Assembly (NCBI GenBank): GCA_020740485.1
Contig: DYMN01000001.1
Location: 1-64,000, forward strand
Origin: Polaribacter sp.
Lineage (GTDB): Bacteria; Bacteroidota; Bacteroidia; Flavobacteriales; Flavobacteriaceae
Length of the DNA stretch: 64,000 nucleotides
Direction of reading: 5' to 3'
Below the pieces are notes generated by a model. It was not told where the DNA came from, did no database searches, and saw only the letters and a program-made list of their open reading frames with translations. The position numbers and the translations under genes are program-made. Position 1 is the stretch's first letter, and every line of letters starts with the position of its first letter. Positions 16,084 to 26,052 of the stretch are shown here, piece after piece.

Positions 16084-17901
16084 ATGAAAACGTTTACTAA
16101 AAAATTTCTTTTTGTAGCTCTTATATTTAGTTACATTACTTTTAATGGTCAAGAAGGGGTAAAATATCCTTGGCAATTTTCTTTTGGTTTTAATGCTGTT
16201 GATGTAAGAACACCTCAGCATTGGAAAGCTTTTATCAAAGATTGGGGCAATGGAAACCCTCAAGATTTGAATGTTTACGGTTTACCTATAAGATTTGCAG
16301 CAACAAAGAATCTAACAGATGCTTTTTCAGTGCAAACTTCATTGTCTTTAAACAAGATTAAAAAAGGGTATAATTATCATACTGGAAATGCATTAACTGA
16401 CGATTCATTTTTTTACTTAGATTTAAAAGCAAAATATGATATTAACAATTTGGTTGGACAAACCGGTAAATTTGACCCTTATGCAGGATTGGGAGTCGGT
16501 TATTCTATAATGAATAAAAGTGATTTTAAATTAAATGGGGCATTAGGTCTAAATTATTGGTTAACTGAATTGTGGGGAGTTAATATGGAAACTTCATACA
16601 ATCACAATCCTCAGCCAACAGGGACTGATTTCTTTTTACATTCTATCGGATTAGTTTATAATTTTGGAGAAGGCGTTGAAAATGAAAAAGAAGCTAAATA
16701 TAAGGCTTTTAACGATAAATATCCTTGGCAATTTAGCTTTGGGTTAAATGCTATGGATATCAGAACGCCAATGGATTACAGAGGCTTTATCAAAGATTGG
16801 GGCAATGGTGGAATTCAAGATGTAAACTTCTATGGAATCCCTGTGAGATTAGCTGCAACCAAAAACTTGTCAGATGCATATTCTATTCAATCTTCATTAT
16901 CTTTGAATAAAGTGAAGAAAGGTTACAATTATGCTACAGGGGATCCTTTAAAAGATGACACCTTCTTATACCTTGATGTTAAAGGTTTATACGATTTGAA
17001 TAATTTAATAGGCCAAACCGGAAGATTTGATCCTTATGTTGGAGCTGGTGTAGGTTATTCTGTGATGAATAAAAGTGATTTTAAATTTAACGGAGCTGCC
17101 GGTCTTAACGTATGGCTAACCGATAGATATGGAGTTAATATGGAAACATCCTACAATGCGAATCCTAATCCTACAGCAACTGACTTCTTCCAACATACTT
17201 TTGGATTAGTTTACAACTTTGGAGATAAAATTGTTAAAGACAGAGATGGAGATGGTATAGATGATAAAGTAGATGAATGTCCTGATGAAGCAGGTGTTGC
17301 TGAAAATAACGGTTGCCCGGAAATTATCATTGAGGAAATTGACACAGATAAAGACGGTATTGCTGACAATAAAGATAATTGTGTAAACGAAAAAGGATAT
17401 TTGTCAAATAATGGATGCCCCGAACCTAAAGAAGCAGATAAGGATAAAGATGGCGTGCCTGATGCGTCTGATAAATGTCCAAATGATAACGGAGTAGATG
17501 TTAATGGATGTCCAAAAGTTAAAATTGACGAAAACAAACCAGCTGATAGCAGTGCTACTGATATTTATAATTATATCAATGAATTAGAGAAAATTGTTAT
17601 TTTCTTTGATTTTAACAGTGCATCTATTAAGTCAAGTGAAATGCCTAAAGTTCAAAGAGCAGCAGAATTGATGAAAAAACTCAACAGCCTTACATTTTTA
17701 CTTGATGGATTTGCTGACAAAGTAGGAGGTGAAACTTATAATCTTGGCTTGTCTGATGATAGATCTAATGCAGTTAAGAAACAATTAGAATCAATGGGAG
17801 TTGATAGCTCAAAACTTAATTCAAGAGGATTAGGAAAAACAAGTGTGTTTTCTAAATCTGATGACGCTTTAAATAGAAGATTAGAGTTTAGAGTTAGATA
17901 A
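16084..17901 (+). CDS. OmpA-family protein with two tandem beta-barrel domains and TSP3 repeats
   Basis: 605 residues. Signal peptide (residues 1-23, ending FNGQ). Barrel domain 1 spans about residues 28-199 and barrel domain 2 about 212-382. The two are close copies: both start with YPWQFSFG, share FIKDWGNG, FAATKNL/LAATKNL, SLSLNK-KKGYNY, GVGYS-MNKSDFK, WGVNMETSYN/YGVNMETSYN and end GLVYNFG. Calcium-binding thrombospondin type-3 repeats follow at about 386-480 (DRDGDGIDDKVDECPD, DKDGIADNKDNC, DKDGVPDASDKCP). The C-terminal OmpA domain (about 503-605; FFDFNS, LSDDRSNAVKKQL, NRRLEFRV) binds peptidoglycan in the periplasm. Most relatives have one barrel, so the whole-barrel duplication is unusual. 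It has its own promoter and terminator. Confidence 0.85.
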   Translation: MKTFTKKFLFVALIFSYITFNGQEGVKYPWQFSFGFNAVDVRTPQHWKAFIKDWGNGNPQDLNVYGLPIRFAATKNLTDAFSVQTSLSLNKIKKGYNYHTGNALTDDSFFYLDLKAKYDINNLVGQTGKFDPYAGLGVGYSIMNKSDFKLNGALGLNYWLTELWGVNMETSYNHNPQPTGTDFFLHSIGLVYNFGEGVENEKEAKYKAFNDKYPWQFSFGLNAMDIRTPMDYRGFIKDWGNGGIQDVNFYGIPVRLAATKNLSDAYSIQSSLSLNKVKKGYNYATGDPLKDDTFLYLDVKGLYDLNNLIGQTGRFDPYVGAGVGYSVMNKSDFKFNGAAGLNVWLTDRYGVNMETSYNANPNPTATDFFQHTFGLVYNFGDKIVKDRDGDGIDDKVDECPDEAGVAENNGCPEIIIEEIDTDKDGIADNKDNCVNEKGYLSNNGCPEPKEADKDKDGVPDASDKCPNDNGVDVNGCPKVKIDENKPADSSATDIYNYINELEKIVIFFDFNSASIKSSEMPKVQRAAELMKKLNSLTFLLDGFADKVGGETYNLGLSDDRSNAVKKQLESMGVDSSKLNSRGLGKTSVFSKSDDALNRRLEFRVR

Positions 17902-17923
17902 ATCTAAGTTTATCATAAAAATT

Positions 17924-17958
17924 AAAAACCGAATTATTTTAATAATTCGGTTTTTTTT
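17924..17958. terminator. Terminator after the OmpA gene
   Basis: Arms AAAAACCGAATTATT (17924-17938) and AATAATTCGGTTTTT (17941-17955) with T8. It may also serve the convergent carB gene, which ends at 17987. Confidence 0.85.
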
Positions 17959-17986
17959 ATGAGTCAAAGAATCAATGATTTTCCAA

Positions 17987-20900
17987 TTAAAAATAGGATT
18001 TATAAGATTTTATCTTTAAGTCGTTGTTTTTTAGACTCGTAAAAGCCATAATAAATGCGCTTGCCAATCTAGCGTTAGTCAATAATGGAATATTTAAATC
18101 TATGGCACTTCTGCGAATTTCATAGTCGTTAAACAACTCGCTTTCTGTTAAGTTCTTTGGGATATTGATTACTAAATCTACGACCCCATTTTTGATTAAG
18201 TCTTTTACATTGGGTTGCAAGTCTGTATCTGGCCAATGTAGCATCTGTACTTTTATCCCATTTTCTTCCATATATTTTGCCGTTCCTTGCGTTGCAAATA
18301 TTTTTAAACCCATTTGTTCTATTGCCTTGGCAGAATTGAGCAATTCTAATTTTGAACGTGAATCACCACTTGAAATTAATACACCTTTTTGCGGAATGCG
18401 ATACCCTACTGAAAGCATGGCTTTAAGCACAGCTTCGTAATAATCATCACCAATGCACCCTACTTCGCCTGTAGAAGCCATATCTACACCTAACACCGGA
18501 TCCGCTTTGGCTAATCTGGAAAAGGAAAATTGAGAGGCTTTAACACCGATATGATCAATTTCAAAAATAGATTTATCCGGTTTAATTACCGTTTCACCTA
18601 ACATAATCCGGGTTGCCAACTCAATAAAATTCAAATTGAAAACTTTAGAAACAAAAGGAAAACTTCTACTGGCTCGTAAGTTGGTCTCTATCACTTTAAT
18701 GTCATTGTATTTGGCAAGGTATTGCACATTGAAGGGACCTGAAATATTCAACTCTTTGGCTATTTTGCGAGATGTTTTTTTAATCCTTTTGATAGTTTCG
18801 AAATAGACTTTTTGAGGTGGGAAAACTAAAGTGGCATCACCTGAATGCACTCCTGCAAATTCTATGTGTTCTGAAATAGCGTACACAATGATCTCCCCGT
18901 TTTGGGCGACAGCATCAAATTCAATTTCTTTTGCATTTTCAATAAACTCTGATACTACAACCGGATGTTTTTTTGAAACATTAGCCGCTAATTGTAAAAA
19001 ATGTTCTAATTCCGTTTTGTTTGAAACCACATTCATGGCAGCACCCGATAATACGTAGCTGGGGCGAATCAATACAGGAAATCCTACTTCGTCCACAAAT
19101 TCAAAAATAGCTTCTAATGTGGTTAATTCTTTCCATCGCGGTTGGTCAACTTCTAATTTGTCCAACATCGTAGAAAACTTGTTTCGGTCTTCTGCTCTAT
19201 CTATTGAAATAGGCGAGGTACCTAAAATAGGTATATTTTGTTGATACAATCGCATCGCTAAATTGTTCGGGATTTGTCCGCCTACGGATACAATTACGCC
19301 TTTAGGATTCTCAAAATCTGCAACGTCTAATACGCGTTCAAGTGAAAGCTCATCAAAATACAAACGATCACATACGTCATAATCTGTACTTACCGTTTCT
19401 GGATTGTAATTGAGCATTACGGAACGATATCCCATTTTGCTCACCGTATTGATTGCATTTACACTGCACCAATCAAATTCTACACTACTACCTATTCTAT
19501 AAGCACCTGATCCTAAGACTACAACAGATTCCTGAGTATTGTCAGGTGTAATGTCGGAAACAGAACCGTGATAGGTAAAGTAAAGATAATTAGTTTGCGC
19601 CGGAAATTCACCGGCTAAAGTATCTATTTGTTTTATAACGGGAATTACACCTATTTTTTTTCTGTAAGCTCTAACCGAACTGAGTATTTCATCTGATATG
19701 TGGTCTTCTTTTTTATAAATGATTCGAGCGATTTGAAAATCAGAAAATCCATTTTGCTTGAGGCTTTTCATGATTTCTACATCAATCTTTTCTATTTGAT
19801 TAATTTTGGAAAATTCATTTTCTAATTGAATGATATGCTGCAATTTGTATAAAAACCATCTGTCAATTTTAGTCCATTGGTGTAATTGTTCAATTGAAAA
19901 TCCTTCTTTGAGAGCGTGTGCCAACACAAAAATCCGCATGTCGGTTGGCTTTTTCAATTCATGCTCTACATCATCTATCTTAATTTCCTTGTTTGCCGTA
20001 AATCCGTGCATGCCTTGTCCTATCATACGCAAACCCTTTTGAATGGCTTCCTCAAAGCTGCGCCCGATGGCCATAATTTCACCTACGCTTTTCATAGATG
20101 AGCCTATTTCTTTAGTTACACCCGTAAATTTATTCAAATCCCAACGTGGAATTTTTACTACAATGTAATCTAAAGAAGGTTCAAAAAATGCGGTAGTTTT
20201 TTTTGTAATGCTGTTCGGAATTTCGTATAAATTGTATCCTAAACTCAGTTTGGCAGCTACAAATGCTAATGGATAGCCTGTTGCTTTGGATGCTAAAGCC
20301 GAAGAGCGCGATAAGCGGGCGTTAACTTCTATCACTCTGTAATCTTCGGAATGAGGGTCGAGGGCATATTGCACATTACATTCTCCCACAATTCCAATTT
20401 TTCGCACAATTTTGATGGCAATTTCGCGTAGTTTGTGATATTCCGAATTGGTCAAAGTTTGTGAAGGCGCCACCACGATACTCTCTCCGGTATGAATACC
20501 CAGCGGATCGAAGTTTTCCATATTACACACCGTAATGCAATTGTCCGATGCATCGCGAACCACTTCGTATTCTACTTCTTTCCATCCTTTTAAGGATTCT
20601 TCAACTAATACTTGATTAGAAAATGAAAATGCCGTTTTGGCTAACTGTTCTAATTCTGCATCGTTGTTGCAAAATCCGCTACCTTGCCCTCCCAAGGTGT
20701 AAGCTGCCCGCAATATTACAGGATAGCCTATTTCATTGGCGGCTTTTTGAGCTTCACCTATACTTAATGTTGCTATGCTTTTGGCTGTTTTTACATTGAT
20801 TTCGGTTAACCTTTGTACAAACAATTCACGGTCTTCGGTATCAATGATAGATTGCACAGGGGTGCCTAATACGCTAATATTGTGTTGATCAAAAACACCT

Positions 20901-21205
20901 TTTTTATAAAGTTGCACGCCACAATTTAAAGCTGTTTGTCCGCCAAACGCCAATAATATGCCATCCGGTTTTTCCTTTTCAATGATACGCTCCACAAATT
21001 CAGGCGTAACCGGTAAAAAATAAATCTGGTCTGCCAAGTCATTGGAGGTTTGAACCGTCGCAATATTCGGATTGACTAAAACGGTTTGAATGCCTTCTTC
21101 TTTCAGCGCTTTTAGCGCTTGAGCACCCGAATAATCAAACTCGCCGGCTTCTCCAATTTTTAATGCTCCCGAACCGAGAACCAATACTTTTTTGATGTTC
21201 TGCAT
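17987..21205 (-). CDS. carB: Carbamoyl-phosphate synthase large subunit
   Basis: 1072 residues, full length. Two ATP-grasp halves are visible. The first opens KKVLVLGSGALKIGEAGEFDYSGAQ and contains RAAYTLGGQGSGF and EVNARLSRSSALASKATGYP. The second opens VVVLGSGAYRIGSSVEFDWC and contains RPSYVLSGAAMNVV and ETNLRASRSFPFVSKVF. A C-terminal MGS-like allosteric domain (about 930-1072; LISSGDSRSKLELL, FATQGTAKYM, VDLVINIPKN) follows. It makes carbamoyl phosphate for pyrimidines and arginine. Its ATG directly abuts the carA stop codon, so translation is probably coupled. Confidence 0.98.
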   Translation of the reverse strand: MQNIKKVLVLGSGALKIGEAGEFDYSGAQALKALKEEGIQTVLVNPNIATVQTSNDLADQIYFLPVTPEFVERIIEKEKPDGILLAFGGQTALNCGVQLYKKGVFDQHNISVLGTPVQSIIDTEDRELFVQRLTEINVKTAKSIATLSIGEAQKAANEIGYPVILRAAYTLGGQGSGFCNNDAELEQLAKTAFSFSNQVLVEESLKGWKEVEYEVVRDASDNCITVCNMENFDPLGIHTGESIVVAPSQTLTNSEYHKLREIAIKIVRKIGIVGECNVQYALDPHSEDYRVIEVNARLSRSSALASKATGYPLAFVAAKLSLGYNLYEIPNSITKKTTAFFEPSLDYIVVKIPRWDLNKFTGVTKEIGSSMKSVGEIMAIGRSFEEAIQKGLRMIGQGMHGFTANKEIKIDDVEHELKKPTDMRIFVLAHALKEGFSIEQLHQWTKIDRWFLYKLQHIIQLENEFSKINQIEKIDVEIMKSLKQNGFSDFQIARIIYKKEDHISDEILSSVRAYRKKIGVIPVIKQIDTLAGEFPAQTNYLYFTYHGSVSDITPDNTQESVVVLGSGAYRIGSSVEFDWCSVNAINTVSKMGYRSVMLNYNPETVSTDYDVCDRLYFDELSLERVLDVADFENPKGVIVSVGGQIPNNLAMRLYQQNIPILGTSPISIDRAEDRNKFSTMLDKLEVDQPRWKELTTLEAIFEFVDEVGFPVLIRPSYVLSGAAMNVVSNKTELEHFLQLAANVSKKHPVVVSEFIENAKEIEFDAVAQNGEIIVYAISEHIEFAGVHSGDATLVFPPQKVYFETIKRIKKTSRKIAKELNISGPFNVQYLAKYNDIKVIETNLRASRSFPFVSKVFNLNFIELATRIMLGETVIKPDKSIFEIDHIGVKASQFSFSRLAKADPVLGVDMASTGEVGCIGDDYYEAVLKAMLSVGYRIPQKGVLISSGDSRSKLELLNSAKAIEQMGLKIFATQGTAKYMEENGIKVQMLHWPDTDLQPNVKDLIKNGVVDLVINIPKNLTESELFNDYEIRRSAIDLNIPLLTNARLASAFIMAFTSLKNNDLKIKSYKSYF

Positions 21206-22288
21206 TTAATTTTGTGATTTGTGTTTTTTAACGGCATCAATAAAATCATCGAAAAGAAATTCTGTATCTGTAGGTCCACCGGAAGCTTCAGGATGAAACT
21301 GGGTAGAGAAAAAGGGTTTTGATATGTGTTTTAACCCCTCATTGGTTTGGTCGTTCAGATTGATAAATAAAGGTTGCCAATCCGAAGGCAACGTAGCATC
21401 ATCTACTGCGTAACCGTGGTTTTGTGAGGTAATATAAGCTCTTTTTGTTTCTACTTGTTGCACCGGCTGATTGTGGCTGCGGTGTCCGTATTTGAGTTTG
21501 TAAGTTTGCGATCCTTGTGCCAAAGCCAATAACTGATGACCCAGACAAATTCCAAAAATGGGTTGGTCTTGCTCCATAGATTGTGCCAAGTGTGAAATGG
21601 TGATTTTACACTGTTGGGGATCTCCGGGACCATTAGAAATAAACAATCCGTCATAGTCTTCGTTGGAATAATCATAATCCCAGGGAACTCTGATGACGGT
21701 AGTGTCGCGGGTCAGCAAATGTCTGATGATGTTATTTTTGACCCCGCAATCTACTAAGAGGATTTTGTATTGCCCATCGCCATAGACTTGTTTTTCGGAT
21801 ATGCTTACTTGTTGTACTAAATTTTCTGTATTAGGGTCATACAATGCTACATCTTCATCGTTAACTATTATTTTCCCCAATAAGGAGCCTTTTTCTCGTA
21901 AAATATGAGTCAATAAACGAGTGTCAACCCCGTAAATTCCAGGAATTTGATATTGTTTTAGCCAAGCGTCTAAGCTTTTTTCTGCGTTCCAATGATTATA
22001 TTCTGTAGAATATTCAGATATAATCAAGGCGGAAACTTGAATGATATCCGATTCGTAAAATTCTAACATTTGCTGACTTTCGGATTGATGAGGAACCCCG
22101 TAATTTCCTATCAAAGGATAAGTAGCTACGAGCATTTGACCTTTGTACGAAGGGTCTGTCAAACTTTCAGGATAGCCGGTCATAGCGGTGTTAAAAACCA
22201 ATTCGCCCGAAGTAGATTTTTCATAGCCAAAGGTAAATCCTTCAAATATAGTTCCGTCTTCAAGAACTAATTTAGCTTTATTATGCAT
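21206..22288 (-). CDS. carA: Carbamoyl-phosphate synthase small (glutaminase) subunit
   Basis: 360 residues. It delivers ammonia from glutamine to CarB. Seen: the N-terminal CPSase domain (LVLEDGTIFEGFTFG, FNTAMTGYPESLTDPSYKGQ) and the class I amidotransferase domain with FISNGPGDP, the nucleophile Cys in GICLGHQLLALA, and the His/Glu pair in FHPEASGGPTDTEFLFDDF. It is the upstream gene of a carAB operon with zero spacing. Confidence 0.98.
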   Translation of the reverse strand: MHNKAKLVLEDGTIFEGFTFGYEKSTSGELVFNTAMTGYPESLTDPSYKGQMLVATYPLIGNYGVPHQSESQQMLEFYESDIIQVSALIISEYSTEYNHWNAEKSLDAWLKQYQIPGIYGVDTRLLTHILREKGSLLGKIIVNDEDVALYDPNTENLVQQVSISEKQVYGDGQYKILLVDCGVKNNIIRHLLTRDTTVIRVPWDYDYSNEDYDGLFISNGPGDPQQCKITISHLAQSMEQDQPIFGICLGHQLLALAQGSQTYKLKYGHRSHNQPVQQVETKRAYITSQNHGYAVDDATLPSDWQPLFINLNDQTNEGLKHISKPFFSTQFHPEASGGPTDTEFLFDDFIDAVKKHKSQN

Positions 22289-22586
22289 ATATAATGGTGT
22301 TACGAAAGAACTATTTATAATCTAAAATTCATTTTTTCAATGAATTTCATTTTTTATCCGGTTGCAAACTTATTAAAAAATAAAAGGTTACAAAAAAAAT
22401 AATTAAAATAATAAGTTTTACAAATTATAAAAAAAACTCCCGAATGGTAGTTTAGGATTTGTTACGAAATAACCTGTATTTTTTGATTTATTCTACGCAG
22501 ATTCCACAGTGTTTATTTCTTTTTACTTATGTTTTTACTGCGTTAATTCTTAAAGATTTTATTTCGTTATAAATGTTTGTAATTTA

Positions 22587-25052
22587 TTATTTTTTATCGT
22601 CTAATTCAAACAGAAAAGGATGTTTTACCTTTTGTGATAAAACTGCCAATTTAACTACGTCTTTCATATCCGTTATATAATGAAATTTCAACCCTTTGAC
22701 GTACTTTGGATTAATGTCTTCTACATCTTTACGATTCTCATCACACATTATGAGTTCTTTGATATTGGCGCGTTTGGCGGCTAATATTTTTTCTTTGACG
22801 CCTCCAATGGGCAACACTTTTCCTCGTAAAGTGATTTCACCCGTCATCGCTACATGCGATTTTATTTTGCGTTGTGTATAAACGGATGCAAGAGAAGTCA
22901 ACAAGGCGATACCGGCACTCGGACCATCTTTAGGTACTGCTCCTTCCGGTACGTGTATGTGGATTTTATATTTGTCGAATACGCGTGAATCAATGCCTAA
23001 TTCTTTCGCATTGGCTTTAATAAATTCTAATGCAATAGTAGCGGACTCCTTCATAACTGTACCTAAATTTCCGGTTATAGTCATGCCGGTACCTTTAGAA
23101 ATAATGGATTCAATATACATAATATCGCCACCATTTACTGACCATGACAAACCGGTAACTACTCCGGCTACTTCGGGTACTTCGTATTTTTCAATTCCCA
23201 TATGGGTAACCCCTAAGATTTCTCTAATTTTAGCTTCGGTCAATACTTTTTCGTATTCCTCAGCCATTGCTATGGATTTGGCAGCATAACGCACTAACTT
23301 AGCAATGCGTTTTTCTAAATTACGCACACCGGATTCGCGAGTGTATTCATCTATCACTAATTCTAATTCTTTTATGCCTATTTTCAAATCGGTTTCGCTC
23401 AAACCATGTTCTTTGATTTGTTTGGGCAATAGGTGTTTTTTTGCTATTTCTACTTTTTCTTGCAAAGTGTAGCCGGTAAGTTGGATGAGTTCCATTCTGT
23501 CGCGCAAAGCCCAAGGAACTTCTGCAATGTTATTGGCTGTGGCTATGAATAAAACTTTAGACAAATCATATCCCATTTCTAAATAGTTGTCGTAGAAAGA
23601 GGTGTTTTGTTCAGGGTCTAATACTTCAAGCATAGCAGACGAAGGATCACCTTGATGCGAATTTCCTAATTTATCAATCTCATCTAAAATAAATACAGGA
23701 TTGGAAGTGCCTGCTTTTTTTACGGATTGTAAGATACGTCCGGGCAAAGCGCCGATATACGTTTTGCGATGTCCGCGTATTTCGGCTTCGTCTCGAAGTC
23801 CTCCTAAGGACATTCTCACGTATTTTCTACCTAAGGCTTCGGCTATAGAACGTCCTAAAGAAGTCTTACCAACTCCCGGAGGGCCGTATAAACACAAAAT
23901 AGGTGATTTCATATCGCCTTTGAGTTTCAATACAGCAAGATGCTCTATGACACGTTCCTTTATTTTCTCCATTCCGGAATGATCACGGTCTAAAATGCGC
24001 TGCGCCCGTTTTAAATCAAAATTATCTTTAGAGTATGCATTCCAAGGGAGTTCCAATAGTAAATCTAAATAATTGCGTTGCATAGAATATTCAGCTACTT
24101 GCGGATTCATACGTTGTAAACGCGCTAATTCTTTTTCGAATTTTTCTCGGGCTTCCTCATTCCATTTTTTGGTTTTGGCTTTCTTTTTCATTTCTTCTAT
24201 TTCTTCGTGATAAGAAACTTCGCCTAACTCTTCTTGAATGATTTTGAGCTGCTGATGTAAGTAATATTCACGTTGCTGTTTGTCCATATCGGAACGGGTT
24301 TTAGACTGAATATCTTGTTTCAGCTCTAAACGTTGTAATTCCGTATCCATTTTGCGCAAGGTCAACAAGGCTCTTTCTTTGAGATTAGGCTCATTGAGCA
24401 ACTCCTGCTTTTCGTTCGCATTCAAATCCATATTACTGGAAATGAAGTTGAGCATAAACGTCTTGCTGTCTATATTTTTTAAAGCAAAGCTCGCCTCTGA
24501 AGGCAATGCCGGATTGAGATGAATGATTTCTAAGGCTTTTTCACGAATGGAATCAATAATGGCTTCGAATTCTTTATCCTTTATAGCACTTCGATCTTCT
24601 TCAAAATGTAAACTCTTGGCTTTGAGATAGGGTTCTCTTTGCACTAATTCCCCAATTTGAAAACGTTTGGTGCCTTGCAATATTACGGTGGTATTGCCAT
24701 CCGGCATTTTTAGAAGTTTTATAATGCGTGCCACTGTACCTATTTCGTGCAAGTCTGATAAATTAGGATCTTCTACCTTTTCATTTTTTTGGGCTACAAC
24801 TCCTATGATTTTATCGCCTTTATTAGCATCTTTCAATAAAGTGATGGAGGCATCGCGTCCAGCGGTAATCGGAATAACCACACCCGGAAACAATACGGCA
24901 TTACGCAAGGGTAATATGGAAAGTGTCTCAGGAATCTCCTCTTTGTGAATTTCTTCTTCGTCTTCGGAACTTAATAAAGGTATAAATTCAGAATCTTCTT
25001 CAATGCTATCTAATGACAGATTGTCAAATGCTTTGATTTTTAATTTCGCCAT
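22587..25052 (-). CDS. lon: ATP-dependent Lon protease
   Basis: 821 residues, classical LonA. The N-terminal substrate domain (LPLRNAVLFPGVVIPI) is followed by a long helical linker. The AAA+ module has Walker A GPPGVGKTSLG, Walker B FILDEIDKLG and the arginine-finger region. The S16 protease domain carries the catalytic Ser in PKDGPSAGIALLTS and Lys in GGVKEKILAAKRA. It degrades misfolded and regulatory proteins in the cytoplasm. Single gene. The start is an ATG 42 bases downstream of a TACATTTG box. Confidence 0.98.
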   Translation of the reverse strand: MAKLKIKAFDNLSLDSIEEDSEFIPLLSSEDEEEIHKEEIPETLSILPLRNAVLFPGVVIPITAGRDASITLLKDANKGDKIIGVVAQKNEKVEDPNLSDLHEIGTVARIIKLLKMPDGNTTVILQGTKRFQIGELVQREPYLKAKSLHFEEDRSAIKDKEFEAIIDSIREKALEIIHLNPALPSEASFALKNIDSKTFMLNFISSNMDLNANEKQELLNEPNLKERALLTLRKMDTELQRLELKQDIQSKTRSDMDKQQREYYLHQQLKIIQEELGEVSYHEEIEEMKKKAKTKKWNEEAREKFEKELARLQRMNPQVAEYSMQRNYLDLLLELPWNAYSKDNFDLKRAQRILDRDHSGMEKIKERVIEHLAVLKLKGDMKSPILCLYGPPGVGKTSLGRSIAEALGRKYVRMSLGGLRDEAEIRGHRKTYIGALPGRILQSVKKAGTSNPVFILDEIDKLGNSHQGDPSSAMLEVLDPEQNTSFYDNYLEMGYDLSKVLFIATANNIAEVPWALRDRMELIQLTGYTLQEKVEIAKKHLLPKQIKEHGLSETDLKIGIKELELVIDEYTRESGVRNLEKRIAKLVRYAAKSIAMAEEYEKVLTEAKIREILGVTHMGIEKYEVPEVAGVVTGLSWSVNGGDIMYIESIISKGTGMTITGNLGTVMKESATIALEFIKANAKELGIDSRVFDKYKIHIHVPEGAVPKDGPSAGIALLTSLASVYTQRKIKSHVAMTGEITLRGKVLPIGGVKEKILAAKRANIKELIMCDENRKDVEDINPKYVKGLKFHYITDMKDVVKLAVLSQKVKHPFLFELDDKK

Positions 25053-25094
25053 ATCTTGGTTTTGGACATTTTGTCAGGACAATTATTTCCTGTG

Positions 25095-25102
25095 CAAATG
25101 TA
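25095..25102 (-). promoter_or_regulatory. -7 box of lon
   Basis: Minus-strand TACATTTG (25102-25095). No TTG at the expected -33 spacing, which leaves room for activator or alternative-sigma control. Confidence 0.45.
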
Positions 25103-25246
25103 TTTAATTTATTTAAAATTATAAAATGTTGAAAATCAATTTATTTTATGAAAAACAATTTGAGTGTTTTATTAATGTCCCAATTTTAATGCCGAAGTAT
25201 AAAAAGTAAAGATCTTTTGCGTTTTACAAAGTAAAGTCTTAATTAT

Positions 25247-25855
25247 TTATAACTTTAATGCATTGAGTTCTGTTTGGTAAGGATAAGCAAAATCTCTATA
25301 ATCTTTTCCTGTGAGCCAATCCGCTTCATCTTTTGTTTTTAAAATGACGGGCATTCTTTTTTTTGTATTGTGTATTTGGCTCATTAATTCATTGGCTTGC
25401 GTAGTAATTACAGTGCAAGTGGTAATGATTTTTCCGGATGTATGGTCAAGCCAATCATTATATAAGCCGGCAAAAGCAAATAAATTCTCGTTTATTACCT
25501 GAATCATATACTGCTCTTTTTGTTTGCCTTTTTCATCTAACCATTGCCATTCAAAAAAACCGGTAGCCGGGATCAAACATCTGTTGTTTGTATAATATTT
25601 AAAAGATGGTTTTTCGGATAAAGTTTCAATTCGGGCATTAAGTGTTGATTTTTGTAGGGTCTTGCCCTTAGCCCAATTTGGTAATAATCCCCATTCGGCT
25701 TGAACTATATTTTTGTTGTTAACGATAATTACTTTTGGGTGTTCAAAACCGTTAATAATGTTCTTTTGCGTTTTTGGAATGCTTTCTTGAAACGGTTTCT
25801 TAAACCTATTTTCTAAAGTTTGGGCATCAGCAGACATTTGAAAATAGAAACACAT
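25247..25855 (-). CDS. SRAP-domain (YedK/HMCES) abasic-site processing protein
   Basis: 202 residues. SRAP proteins shield abasic sites in single-stranded DNA by a thiazolidine crosslink through Cys2. The sequence starts MCFYFQ, so this start gives the required Cys2 after Met removal and fixes the start codon. Other hallmarks: AEWGLLPNWAK, STLNARIETL, RCLIPATGFFEWQW with the catalytic Glu, FAFAGLYNDW and IHNTKKRMPVIL with the active-site His. Single gene between lon and def. The product acts on replication-fork DNA damage. Confidence 0.93.
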   Translation of the reverse strand: MCFYFQMSADAQTLENRFKKPFQESIPKTQKNIINGFEHPKVIIVNNKNIVQAEWGLLPNWAKGKTLQKSTLNARIETLSEKPSFKYYTNNRCLIPATGFFEWQWLDEKGKQKEQYMIQVINENLFAFAGLYNDWLDHTSGKIITTCTVITTQANELMSQIHNTKKRMPVILKTKDEADWLTGKDYRDFAYPYQTELNALKL

Positions 25856-25961
25856 ATTAATTTAAATGCTAAATTGATATTATAATTGATTAAGGAATTC
25901 CAAAATTATGAATTTTTAATTTTTTTGGTCAATGAAATCAAAATTATATTTATGAATAGTT

Positions 25962-25969
25962 TATTTTTG
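25962..25969 (+). promoter_or_regulatory. Possible -7 box upstream of def
   Basis: TATTTTTG lies 83 bases upstream of the def ATG. No good -33 element is seen. Confidence 0.3.
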
Positions 25970-26052
25970 CCTGAAATTTTATTGTTAATTTTTTTGCGTA
26001 TTTTCAAAGGATATGCTTATTAACATAAATTAGTACTAAAATCACAAATAAT

